This document shows positions 29,543 through 38,023 of a stretch of 46,041 bases of DNA, piece by piece. Source of the stretch: Nitrosospira sp. Nl5 (GTDB taxonomy: Bacteria; Pseudomonadota; Gammaproteobacteria; Burkholderiales; Nitrosomonadaceae); NCBI RefSeq assembly GCF_900102495.1, contig NZ_FMVQ01000018.1:1-46041 (forward strand), read 5' to 3'. The position numbers were made by a program, and so were the translations under genes. How positions within the stretch are numbered: position 1 is the stretch's first letter; each line of letters starts with the position of its first letter. The notes beneath the pieces are model-generated. The model saw only the letters and a program-made list of their open reading frames with translations. It was not told the DNA's origin and did not search any database.

Positions 29543-30385
29543 ATGGATAAGACGAGTCAATTTACCGCCCTGGTGCTGGCGGCGGACCGTACAGCTAATG
29601 ACCCGGTTGCCGTGAAGACCGGTATGGCCTGCAAGGCGATTGCGCCGATCTGTGGAACGCCAATGATTATACGTGTTCTGGATGCGCTGGAAGCCAGCGG
29701 GATGGTTAAGACGATTGTAGTGTGCGGGCCACCCGAGTCCGCGCTTCCCGATTGCCCGGAGCTGGAAAAGCGGATCGAGTGCGGCCGTGTTACGTGGCTG
29801 CCGAATCTCGATTCCCCCAGTCGCAGTGCCAATAGCGGCCTCTCGCGCATTGATAAGAACGCTCCGGTATTACTGACGACGGCGGATCATGCGTTATTGA
29901 CGGCATCGATTGTGCAGTATTTTTTGTGCGAAACGCAAAAGGCAGACAGCGACGCCACAGTGGGGGTAGTTAAATATGAAGATGTCGCAGCGGCATTCCC
30001 CGGCGTAAAACGGACCGTAATACGGCTGCGCGATGGAGGTGTCTGCGGCTGCAATCTTTATGCATTTCTTAATAATCGCGGCCGCGGTCTGGTTTCGTTC
30101 TGGCAGCGCGCGGAAGAGTTGCGCAAACGTCCATGGCTATTGATTGCGCAGATATTTGGCCCGATGGCTGTTCTTTCCTATTTGCTTGGATCGCTGACAC
30201 TCGACCGGGCGCTCAATGCCGTCTCGGCCAAAACTGGTATCAGAGTGCAGCCGGTATTTCTGCCTTATCCCCAGGCAGGCGTTGATGTTGATAAGGTCGA
30301 GGATATGCTGCTGGTGGAATCCGTCCTGGCAGGAGTTGTGCCGCTTGCTCGCGAAGAAACGGATTTGCGCGACTTGCTCTCTTAG
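29543..30385 (+). CDS. MobA-like NTP transferase
   Basis: A 280-residue nucleotidyltransferase with a Rossmann-like GT-A fold. The start LVLAADRTANDPV (10-22) and the later CKAIAPICGTPMIIRVL form the nucleotide-binding signature. It is degenerate relative to the usual LAAGxGxR, since Gly is replaced by Asp-Arg. A metal-binding acidic position is visible in LLTTADHALL (about 108-117). A hydrophobic stretch near 194-215 may touch the membrane. Enzymes of this group activate phosphorylated alcohols as CDP derivatives, as in inositol-phosphate cytidylyltransferases. Here it probably activates the head group used by the CDP-alcohol phosphatidyltransferase downstream. The substrate is unknown. It starts 57 bases after the acyltransferase gene. 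Confidence 0.75.
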   Translation: MDKTSQFTALVLAADRTANDPVAVKTGMACKAIAPICGTPMIIRVLDALEASGMVKTIVVCGPPESALPDCPELEKRIECGRVTWLPNLDSPSRSANSGLSRIDKNAPVLLTTADHALLTASIVQYFLCETQKADSDATVGVVKYEDVAAAFPGVKRTVIRLRDGGVCGCNLYAFLNNRGRGLVSFWQRAEELRKRPWLLIAQIFGPMAVLSYLLGSLTLDRALNAVSAKTGIRVQPVFLPYPQAGVDVDKVEDMLLVESVLAGVVPLAREETDLRDLLS

Positions 30386-30425
30386 CGTAAAGATCGTCCC
30401 ATCATCAAGCCGCCAGGAAGAATCT

Positions 30426-31502
30426 GTGAAAATAATAGAACGATATATCACGCGTGAGTTATTGCTGCCGTTTATGGTGGTAATCGTTATCCTGGCGGCA
30501 TTGTTCTCGAGTTTTAGCAGCGCCCGCTTTCTGGCAGGGGCAGTCACAGAATCGCTTGGCATTGCCGCGATGCTGAAGCTCGTGTTGCTGAAAACTTTGA
30601 TTGCGCTGGAGGTGCTGATGCCGATCGCCCTCTATGTCGCTATCATCATAGGTCTTGGTCGATTGCACAGGGACCAGGAAATTAACGTATTACGTTCTGC
30701 CGGGGTCAGCGAACACCGCATCACCTATGCGGTGCTCATCGTTGCCATCCCCGTGGGCATTATCAGCGGTGTACTTTCTGTCTTCGCACGTCCGTGGGCC
30801 TATGAAGAAAGTTATATTCTGAATGCGCAGGCAGAAGCTGAATTAAATATGAATCGATTCCAGGCGGGGCGTTTCTATGGAAGCGAGGGCAGCGGCAGAG
30901 TGGTCTATATTCAAGACAAGGATAGCGCTGGCAAGCAGATGAAAGATGTGTTTCATTACATCAACAAAGGCGATAGCAGCGAGATCATTATCGCCAAGGA
31001 AGCTCACCAGCGGGAGCCGGTGGCCGCTGAACGCCCGCAAATACATTTACTTGATGGCGTTAGTTACCGGCTCATGCATTCCACAACGGGAGATACCGTT
31101 GTCCGGTTCGAAAAACTGATCTATTTCACCGATAGCGGCAACGCATTGGATTACAAACGCAAGGCGGCTGCTACCATGGACTTGGGAAGATCCGATCACC
31201 CACGTGACATTGCCGAATTCCAATGGCGGGTCTCACGTCCGATTGCTACGATTCTGCTGGCGCTAATCGCCGTGCCATTCAGCCGAGCTTCACCCCGCCA
31301 GGACAAGGGTGAGAAGACTTATTATGCCGCAGCCCTGGTTTTTGCGATCTATTATATCCTGAGCGGATTAGCCCAGACATGGGTGGAGCAAGGTACTGTC
31401 GGCAGAGTTCCTGGTGTCTGGTGGTTATATGTCTTGATGTTCATGGTCGCGATTAGCTTGTTGTCATCCGGTTTCTGGCAGAAACTATCCCGGCGTCCAT
31501 GA
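30426..31502 (+). CDS. lptF: LptF/YjgP-family permease (lipid exporter subunit)
   Basis: A membrane subunit of the LptB2FG type ABC exporter that extracts lipid from the inner membrane outer leaflet. I start it at GTG 30426, giving 358 residues, because GGAAG precedes that codon at good spacing and residue 1 begins the canonical KIIERYITRELL. The longer open frame starting at 30216 adds 70 residues read across the previous gene. Layout: three N-terminal membrane helices (about 13-33, 50-80, 98-120) with the coupling-helix motif INVLRSAGVS, a periplasmic beta-jellyroll (about 125-265), and three C-terminal helices. It overlaps the next gene by 4 nt. Its setting in a lipid cluster hints that the cargo may not be LPS. 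Confidence 0.88.
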   Translation: MKIIERYITRELLLPFMVVIVILAALFSSFSSARFLAGAVTESLGIAAMLKLVLLKTLIALEVLMPIALYVAIIIGLGRLHRDQEINVLRSAGVSEHRITYAVLIVAIPVGIISGVLSVFARPWAYEESYILNAQAEAELNMNRFQAGRFYGSEGSGRVVYIQDKDSAGKQMKDVFHYINKGDSSEIIIAKEAHQREPVAAERPQIHLLDGVSYRLMHSTTGDTVVRFEKLIYFTDSGNALDYKRKAAATMDLGRSDHPRDIAEFQWRVSRPIATILLALIAVPFSRASPRQDKGEKTYYAAALVFAIYYILSGLAQTWVEQGTVGRVPGVWWLYVLMFMVAISLLSSGFWQKLSRRP

Positions 31503-32563
31503 CGATAATTAACCGCTACCTTGCCCTGCAGGTTTTAATGGGGCTGGGCATCGCTACCGCGGTACTCTTGCCGTTATTCAGCTTTCTCGACTTGCTGGAT
31601 CAGCTTGACGATGTGGGAAAAGGGACTTATCGCATTCAGGATGCGTTCTTGCATACCGCACTACTGCTGCCACGCAGGTTTGTCCAACTTGCACCCTTTA
31701 TTGCGCTACTCGGCAATGTAGCGGCACTGGGACGATTGGCTGTTAATTCAGAGCTGACCGCATTACGGGTGGCGGGTGTTTCTCCAATTCGCATTAGCTT
31801 GGCCCCACTTGGGGTGGGACTGATTCTCTTATTGTTCATTGCTGTGCTGGAACAATTTATTGCTCCACAACTTCAGCAGAGAGCCATTTCGTCCCGCGCC
31901 GTCGCGCTTGACAAGAGCGCGACACTTGGCAAGCACCTGGGTATCTGGACCCGGGATGAACGGAATATCATACGTATCGGTGAAATGCTGCATGCAAAAA
32001 AGGCCGCAGATATAGAAGTCATGCATTTTGATGAGAACGGTCTCCTGCTGACCTATACCTATGCTAAATATGCTGATCTCATAGCAGATGATCTATGGAA
32101 ATTAAGTGATGTCATTACCAAGACCTTTACGGAAAAGCGCATCGAGTCCGTAAGTACAAGCTCGATGAATTGGAAATCATTTCTGAATCCAGACGATATT
32201 TCGACACTGACTAAGTCACCGGAGAGCCTTTCGCCCATTGAGTTGTTTTTGCATGTACGTTTCCTTCGCGCCACCGGTCAAGAGGCGGACGCCTATGCGC
32301 TGGCTTTATGGCGAAAGGTGGGGGGGGCGTTGACAACCATCGCGATGTTATTGCTTTCCATACCCTTTGTTTTCGGATCGGTACGGGCAGGACTTGGCAA
32401 TAAACTGGTACTTGCATCAATGCTCGGTATCAGCGTATATCTATTTGACCAGGTTATCGCAAATGCGGGCCTATTGCTGCATTTAAATCCTGCGTTAACC
32501 GCTCTTTTTCCCGGGCTACTGTTGATTGCGCTTGCTAATTTCTGGTTGCGGCGGGTTTTTTAG
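31499..32563 (+). CDS. lptG: LptG/YjgQ-family permease (lipid exporter subunit)
   Basis: The partner permease of LptF, 354 residues, translationally coupled to it through an ATGA overlap. The N terminus INRYLALQVLMGLGIATAVL is typical, followed by LLPRRFVQLAPFIALLGNVA and the coupling motif SELTALRVAGVSPIRI. A periplasmic beta-domain spans about 135-260 and three C-terminal helices follow. No ATPase (LptB) is encoded nearby, so the pair must borrow the cell's LptB if it is active. In betaproteobacteria the housekeeping lptFG pair usually sits beside pepA. It does not here, which suggests a second, specialised pair. Confidence 0.88.
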   Translation: MTIINRYLALQVLMGLGIATAVLLPLFSFLDLLDQLDDVGKGTYRIQDAFLHTALLLPRRFVQLAPFIALLGNVAALGRLAVNSELTALRVAGVSPIRISLAPLGVGLILLLFIAVLEQFIAPQLQQRAISSRAVALDKSATLGKHLGIWTRDERNIIRIGEMLHAKKAADIEVMHFDENGLLLTYTYAKYADLIADDLWKLSDVITKTFTEKRIESVSTSSMNWKSFLNPDDISTLTKSPESLSPIELFLHVRFLRATGQEADAYALALWRKVGGALTTIAMLLLSIPFVFGSVRAGLGNKLVLASMLGISVYLFDQVIANAGLLLHLNPALTALFPGLLLIALANFWLRRVF

Positions 32564-32629
32564 CCGCTTGCTTATTATTTCCCATTAGCGTAGAAGGATT
32601 CGGCGCTCGTTCCGGATAGCGGTATTGCC

Positions 32630-33976
32630 GTGGCAGTGATACGGCATATATTTCGATCTGTATGTCCCCGCATGACAACCAGCCACTACGAACATAGCAG
32701 GCCTTCCAATGATTTCAAATCCGGACACAGACAAACGACGCGGAATATCCAAGTGACAACCTACATTTATATCCTCGGAGATAGCGAGACGAACATCTGG
32801 GGCCTGAGCGGACGTAAGCGACTGCAACGGATGCTAGAGGCAATGGCGCAGACCAGGCTGGTGAATAGTCCCGAGCAGATTCCGGCGCACGCGCCAGCAT
32901 TATTTTTACGGGCTGACTATTTGTTCGATGCAAGGGTACTGGTGGCGCTGGTTAACACGCAAACGAACCTCGGGCTCAGCAGTGACGATGGCCAATTAGT
33001 CGCAATCCGGATTACGGATGGAGATAGAGCCCATGTGCTGGCGAATTTCATGGATGGGGGAAAGGGAGAGGCTTTCTCTGCCCTGCCTCGTTATACGCTA
33101 AAAGACTTGAGTCTGCTGGGCGTTCAACAAAATCTCAAGAAAAGAGATCTGCCCTACATATTGCTTATCAGCAGAGATAGCTGCCGGCGACTGGAGTGGG
33201 AATTATTTGCCCGATCATACAAAGGCGTGACCGATCTCGTGACAAAATGGCTCTGGCCCATACCCGCATTCTGGGCGGTACGCGCTTGTGTAGGCTGTGG
33301 TATACGGCCAAACCAGGTTACGCTGCTCAGCCTTGTGTTTGCGGTGCTGGCTGGGGTAGCCTTCTGGTATGGTCATTACGGGATGGGCCTGGTGGCGGGA
33401 TGGCTAATGACCTTCATGGATACGGTCGACGGAAAGTTGGCCCGAGTAACTGTCACCTCAAGCCGTTTTGGAGATGTGCTCGATCACGGCCTGGATATTA
33501 TTCATCCGCCACTATGGTATATGGCTTGGGGTGTAGGGCTGACAGTACCGGCATTAGTGAATGTATCCGACTTGCCGATGATATTCTGGCTGATACTTAT
33601 CGGCTACGTTGGCGGCAGATTGTGTGAAGGAGTTTTCCAGTTCTGGATCGCATCATTTGACATTTTTATCTGGCGTCCCCTGGATTCATTTAACCGGCTC
33701 GTTACCGCCCGGCGTAATCCTAACCTGATCCTGTTGACATTCGGCTGGCTTATAGCCAGACCGGACATCGGACTCTGGCTGGTAATTGTATGGCATCTGC
33801 TCTCAACCATCTTTCTTGCTATCCGGGTAATGATGGGTTGGCAAGCACGGCGATCCGAGGGGCCCCTACGATCATGGTTTGAGGAGATTGTTCCTGGGCG
33901 GGACGAAGGGAAACTGGCCGTTCGTATTTTTGCACCTTTAGCGATCAGGATAAATGATAGAAAATTCACGGATTGA
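32630..33976 (+). CDS. CDP-alcohol phosphatidyltransferase with extra N-terminal domain
   Basis: An integral membrane enzyme of about 448 residues that moves a phospho-alcohol from a CDP carrier to an acceptor. The CDP-alcohol signature is complete: D264, D267, G268, A271-R272, G281, D285 and D289, in DTVDGKLARV followed by FGDVLDHGLD. The preceding GCGIRPNQVTLLSLV marks the first helix. The N-terminal 200 residues look like a decayed GT-A nucleotidyltransferase domain (YIYILGDSETN, then LFLRADYLFDARVLVALVN). This resembles the fused cytidylyltransferase-phosphatidyltransferase enzymes of inositol-phosphate lipid pathways. The start is uncertain: GTG 32630, ATG 32672 or GTG 32753. It overlaps the kinase gene by 23 nt. 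Confidence 0.85.
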   Translation: MAVIRHIFRSVCPRMTTSHYEHSRPSNDFKSGHRQTTRNIQVTTYIYILGDSETNIWGLSGRKRLQRMLEAMAQTRLVNSPEQIPAHAPALFLRADYLFDARVLVALVNTQTNLGLSSDDGQLVAIRITDGDRAHVLANFMDGGKGEAFSALPRYTLKDLSLLGVQQNLKKRDLPYILLISRDSCRRLEWELFARSYKGVTDLVTKWLWPIPAFWAVRACVGCGIRPNQVTLLSLVFAVLAGVAFWYGHYGMGLVAGWLMTFMDTVDGKLARVTVTSSRFGDVLDHGLDIIHPPLWYMAWGVGLTVPALVNVSDLPMIFWLILIGYVGGRLCEGVFQFWIASFDIFIWRPLDSFNRLVTARRNPNLILLTFGWLIARPDIGLWLVIVWHLLSTIFLAIRVMMGWQARRSEGPLRSWFEEIVPGRDEGKLAVRIFAPLAIRINDRKFTD

Positions 33977-34952
33977 TAGATTGCGGTCTGGGGCGCCCGT
34001 GATCGGATTGCTTTTCAATCCTCTCAGCGGGCGTATTCGCAAGCGCAAGGATGCAATAAGGCGTGTACTTGCCGGGCTGCCGGGCGCAACCTGCAGTGAA
34101 GTAACGAATGCACCGGAGATTAAAGCTTCGGTGGATGCCTTTATACAGGCAGATATTGATTTGCTGGTAATTGTTGGCGGGGATGGTACCGTACAAGGCG
34201 TATTGTGTCACTTGTTTGCAACACAACCTCTCGCCAGGTGGCCTGTGCTAACTGTTGTCCCGGGTGGTACAACCAACATGACGGCGCTTGATCTGGGCAT
34301 CTGCGGTAAACCGGAATTTATCCTGCAGCAATTGAAGGGGTATCTGCTGAAGCAGATACCCCCCGTATTTTTACAGCGCCATGTGCTATGTATTGAACAA
34401 GCCGGGGCGGCAAAGGTTTACGGGATGTTTTTTGGTGTCGGATTTATTGCCCGCGCCGTGATATTTTCTCAGAGCAAGATAAAACAGCTGCGTATTACCG
34501 GAGAAATTTATTCGGGTATTATTACATTTGGCTACCTCGTCGGCTTGATTTTCGGGCGTCGGGACGGCGCATGGGCGCCCGTTCGTATGTCAATTATCGA
34601 GAGGAATACCGGAGTGCGTCATGGGACGTATGCGTTTCTTTTCGCCAGTACCCTGGATCGCCTGCTGTTTGGCATGCGTCCATACTGGGGACAGGAGAAG
34701 GAACCGCTGCATATAACATTCGTCCGGCAGAAACCGAAGCGTCCCTTACGCTCGTTATTGGCACTACTTACAGGCCACGCGGAAACCCTCAAAGAACAGG
34801 ACGGTTATCATAGCTGCAATACCGGAGCGCTGGAGCTGTTGATAGATGACGATTACATCGTCGACGGCGAATCCTACCGGGCGTCAAGCCAGGATGGGCC
34901 ATTGCGTATCACAGCAGCCGGTCCAATTATCTTTCTGGGAGCTGGTAGGTAA
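33954..34952 (+). CDS. diacylglycerol/sphingosine kinase family lipid kinase
   Basis: A 332-residue lipid kinase of the DAGK catalytic family (LCB5-like). Motifs in order: NPLSGRIRKR (22-31), the nucleotide-binding GGDGTVQG (75-82), PGGTTNMTA (103-111), and near the C terminus DDYIVDGESYRA with the conserved Asp-Gly-Glu. It would phosphorylate a membrane lipid hydroxyl, diacylglycerol or ceramide, on the cytoplasmic face. Overlap with the CDP-alcohol transferase gene upstream implies coupled production. The ceramide kinase of the Caulobacter ceramide-phosphoglycerate pathway belongs to this broad family. Which lipid is used here cannot be read from the sequence. Confidence 0.85.
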   Translation: MIENSRIDRLRSGAPVIGLLFNPLSGRIRKRKDAIRRVLAGLPGATCSEVTNAPEIKASVDAFIQADIDLLVIVGGDGTVQGVLCHLFATQPLARWPVLTVVPGGTTNMTALDLGICGKPEFILQQLKGYLLKQIPPVFLQRHVLCIEQAGAAKVYGMFFGVGFIARAVIFSQSKIKQLRITGEIYSGIITFGYLVGLIFGRRDGAWAPVRMSIIERNTGVRHGTYAFLFASTLDRLLFGMRPYWGQEKEPLHITFVRQKPKRPLRSLLALLTGHAETLKEQDGYHSCNTGALELLIDDDYIVDGESYRASSQDGPLRITAAGPIIFLGAGR

Positions 34953-34962
34953 GCACATAGTC

Positions 34963-35946
34963 ATGACAAACCATGCCTCAACATTTGATCAACACATCCC
35001 CAGCGGCTTGGTCGCTGAGATTGCTGCGCTGAGTTCAAGGCCGGTGTCTGAGGATTTTCTGGTTCTGGTTGAAGCATTGAAATTACGCTTCGGCTCATCG
35101 CTGGAGGCCGTTCTTCTTTATGGATCCTGTCTGCGCTCTCACGAGATCGGTGATGGAGTGGTAGATTTTTACGCTATCGTGAACAGCTACAGTAGAGCTT
35201 ACCCGGAGCGCTATCTTGGTTACCTTAATGCGTGGCTGGCGCCAAATGTGTTTTATCTTGAAGTATCCCCGGAGGAAAATAACCAGGAAAAAAAGTTCCG
35301 CGCCAAATACGCCGTAGTCTCAATGGCAGACTTTGCGCAGGGAACCCGGCGCTGGTTCCACCCGTATCTATGGGCACGCTTTGCTCAACCTTCCCGGTTG
35401 CTTTACGCGCGGGACGAGACCGTCCGCAAGTATATTTACAATGCGCTGGCACACGCGGTAGTGACATTTCTCAGGTCCAGCCTTCCCATGCTGAACGCGT
35501 TCGTGGTGGATGCCGAAGCAATCTGGATCAATGGCTTGACGCAGACCTATGCGGCCGAACTGCGGCCCGAACGTGCAACGCGGGCGCAACAGCTTGCTCA
35601 GATCAATCTGGATGATTACACACGGTTGACCGAGCATGCTATGCCTGCCTTGGCAGGAATGCTGGAGATGCTGCCCGACGGACGCTATCGGTGCCTGACC
35701 GACGTGTCGGACCGTCGGCGAGCGAGGCTGCGCTGGCGATTACGGCGCTGGCAGGGAACAGTCCTGTCTGTGCTACGGCTGACAAAAGCGGCATTCACCT
35801 TCAGCGACAGCATCAGTTATGCCGCCTGGAAGATCGAACGCCATACTGGCGTACGCGTTGAGGTGACGCCCATGCTGCGGCGACATCCGGTGCTATGGGG
35901 TTTTAAAGTTTCTTGGCAGCTGTTGCGCCGTGGCGTAATGCGCTGA
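34963..35946 (+). CDS. Tam41-like phosphatidate cytidylyltransferase
   Basis: A 327-residue protein resembling Tam41, the mitochondrial CDP-diacylglycerol synthase that uses CTP and phosphatidic acid. Visible correspondences are LLYGSCLRS (52-60, the nucleotidyltransferase Gly-Ser), VVDFYAIVN (66-74, metal Asp), AKYAVVSMADF (114-124), YLWARFAQPSRLLYARDE (135-152) and a C-terminal RLTKAAFTF, which parallels the TKGIFTAG region of Tam41. No membrane helix is evident, as in Tam41. The ATG at 34963 is favoured because the longer frame runs through the kinase gene. It starts 10 bases after the kinase, whose phosphorylated product it could activate to a CDP-lipid. The family call rests on remembered motif similarity. 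Confidence 0.65.
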   Translation: MTNHASTFDQHIPSGLVAEIAALSSRPVSEDFLVLVEALKLRFGSSLEAVLLYGSCLRSHEIGDGVVDFYAIVNSYSRAYPERYLGYLNAWLAPNVFYLEVSPEENNQEKKFRAKYAVVSMADFAQGTRRWFHPYLWARFAQPSRLLYARDETVRKYIYNALAHAVVTFLRSSLPMLNAFVVDAEAIWINGLTQTYAAELRPERATRAQQLAQINLDDYTRLTEHAMPALAGMLEMLPDGRYRCLTDVSDRRRARLRWRLRRWQGTVLSVLRLTKAAFTFSDSISYAAWKIERHTGVRVEVTPMLRRHPVLWGFKVSWQLLRRGVMR

Positions 35947-36088
35947 TATACCCGCTACCCCAAGCTAATTGGCAACCAGCAATGGCGTATCGTCATATGT
36001 AATATGTTCGGGAATATCTGTGAAATATAGGCCGGAAGATGACAGGGCAAGGGCGTCCGATGCATAAGCTCCGCTTTCTGGCGGAAAA

Positions 36089-38023
36089 TTAAGGATCTTT
36101 ACCCAAGTACCCCTGTGCAATGCGGTAATACACCCGCCGCAGCGGATTGCCATCGCGCGTGGCTACCTGTTCCCGTATCGGGCCGGGTTGCACCAGCATC
36201 CGGTCGATGTCATGAATTCTTCGGGTGCGTGCGACCTCATGCTTCCTCATGCCCACCAGGATGATTGGCCGGGACGTGGGTGGTTCCGATGGATACCAGA
36301 AGTCATACATGGCAGCCGTGTCGCCAAATAAATTGCGCGAGCGTATCTCCATCGGTTCACGGCGGTTGTAAAAGGACAAGGCGGCAGCTACCGACCATTT
36401 ACTCATGCCTACCACAATGGGTTCTTGCCCGGTCCGTTGTCGAACCTCCGCTACCACCTGCTCGATTTCGCTTGTGGCCTCGCGCCAGAAATAGTGTTCC
36501 GACAAAAATTTATATGGGATGCCGGGGATGCCGAGCACTACATAGTGCAGTACGAATGCGTAGAGAAAGATGCAAACTGCAATGGTGGGTTTCCAGGCCG
36601 CTCTCACACGGCGTGCCAGGGTGCCGAAATCACCTGCCTGGCCCATCAGCCACGCCACTGTCGGCAGCAGTGCAAGCCATGCAGGCCCAGTCCAGTGAAA
36701 CCGCTGTGACTCGGAAATACTGAGAACGAAGAACACTGCCAGCGGCACGCCGGCGAACACCCGTACGAATAGGCGCCGCCTGCGCGCATAAGCACTGTCG
36801 TCACGTTCGGCACCCGGCCACATCGCCATGACTGCGGCAAGCAAGCCCACCGGCGTCAACAGGACCATAAGATGAAGAAATAACTGGTGCACCGCGAATT
36901 GATCCTCATCCCCTCCCTTGACCCGGTTTGACTGAAACATAATCGACGCCCAGTTGTTTTCCATATTCCAGATGATAACGGGGGAAAACAACAGCAGGGC
37001 AAGTGTGGCGGCGAGATATGCATGCGGACGGCGCAGCCAGCGGCGGGAGGCGGGGTCCAGGATCACAAACAACAGCGCCGCCGGTCCCAGCAGGCCCAGC
37101 GTATACTTGGAAAGGATGCCCAGGCCGAATGCGATACCCATTCCCGCCCAGGCCGAACGTTGATCAGCGATTAATGCCCGTTCCATGTAATACAGCGTTG
37201 CAGCCCAAGCGGCTACCAGCGGCGCATCCGTGGTCATCACCATGCCGGTGGAAAAATAAAACGGTAGTACGGCCAGCAGCAGCACTGCGCGCATGCCGGT
37301 CGTCTTGTCATACAGGTTGCATGCCAGCGCGTACAGGTAGCCCATCGTTATCAGGCCGCAAATGAAAGCGCCGATGCGAACGCCGAACTCCGTATTGCCG
37401 AAGATCGCGGTGCCCAGCCAGATCAGCCATGCCACCATCGGTGGGTGATCGTAGAAACTCAGTTCCATGTGCTGGGCATAATTCCAGTAGTAGGCCTCAT
37501 CGGGAATCAGCTGCGCCTGGCCGAGGTAAATCAGGCGCAGCAGCACCGCAAATGTCACGATGCCGAGAGAGGCGACCCGCCAGCGCACATCTGCCGACGG
37601 CGGATTCTGCTTGCCAGGGAATACGTAGAAGGCGGAGCCGAGATAGCTGATGGCGACCGTGGCGGCAATAGCGGGAAATATGGCCAAGGAAGGGGACAGA
37701 TGCCAGTCATAAACCAGCAAGGCCAGCACGCCGCCGCGCATGAACAAGGCGAATATGCTCATTGTCAGGAAACGGCCTAGTTGACGCCACCGTAGATAGT
37801 CTACATGGGGGGGCACCCTCGAATTAAGCCAGTAATTCACTGTGGCGCCGGCGCAGAAGCTCATGATGTGCGCCAGCGCGAGTCCCGCGCCACGGCTCAT
37901 GAGCCACTGGAACAGCAGGACGTCGATGACCATGCCACACAGGGCGAGCGCAGCAAACCGGCGGGTGGTGCTGAAGGAAGCCGTGCCGCCGGCCAACGTG
38001 ATCACGCGTTGCAGATAATCCAT
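36089..38023 (-). CDS. GtrA-GT39 fusion glycosyltransferase
   Basis: A 644-residue integral membrane protein that fuses two families. Residues 1-135 form a GtrA-like four-helix domain (CGMVIDVLLFQWLM, then SFCAGATVNYWLNSRV), usually a separate flippase-like helper for polyprenyl-linked sugars. From about 150 on it is a GT39/ArnT-like glycosyltransferase with the catalytic-loop signature IPDEAYYWNYA (D175, E176) and FYDHPPMVAWLIWLG, many membrane helices and a C-terminal periplasmic part. It would move a sugar from a polyprenyl phosphate donor to a lipid or glycan in the periplasm. It converges on the lipid operon with a 142-base gap and could decorate that lipid or LPS. Confidence 0.88.
   Translation of the reverse strand: MDYLQRVITLAGGTASFSTTRRFAALALCGMVIDVLLFQWLMSRGAGLALAHIMSFCAGATVNYWLNSRVPPHVDYLRWRQLGRFLTMSIFALFMRGGVLALLVYDWHLSPSLAIFPAIAATVAISYLGSAFYVFPGKQNPPSADVRWRVASLGIVTFAVLLRLIYLGQAQLIPDEAYYWNYAQHMELSFYDHPPMVAWLIWLGTAIFGNTEFGVRIGAFICGLITMGYLYALACNLYDKTTGMRAVLLLAVLPFYFSTGMVMTTDAPLVAAWAATLYYMERALIADQRSAWAGMGIAFGLGILSKYTLGLLGPAALLFVILDPASRRWLRRPHAYLAATLALLLFSPVIIWNMENNWASIMFQSNRVKGGDEDQFAVHQLFLHLMVLLTPVGLLAAVMAMWPGAERDDSAYARRRRLFVRVFAGVPLAVFFVLSISESQRFHWTGPAWLALLPTVAWLMGQAGDFGTLARRVRAAWKPTIAVCIFLYAFVLHYVVLGIPGIPYKFLSEHYFWREATSEIEQVVAEVRQRTGQEPIVVGMSKWSVAAALSFYNRREPMEIRSRNLFGDTAAMYDFWYPSEPPTSRPIILVGMRKHEVARTRRIHDIDRMLVQPGPIREQVATRDGNPLRRVYYRIAQGYLGKDP

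Noticed and set aside
30216-30425. 70-residue N-terminal extension of lptF
   Set aside because: It reads out of frame across the end of the nucleotidyltransferase gene. The canonical LptF N terminus begins at GTG 30426 with a good ribosome-binding site.
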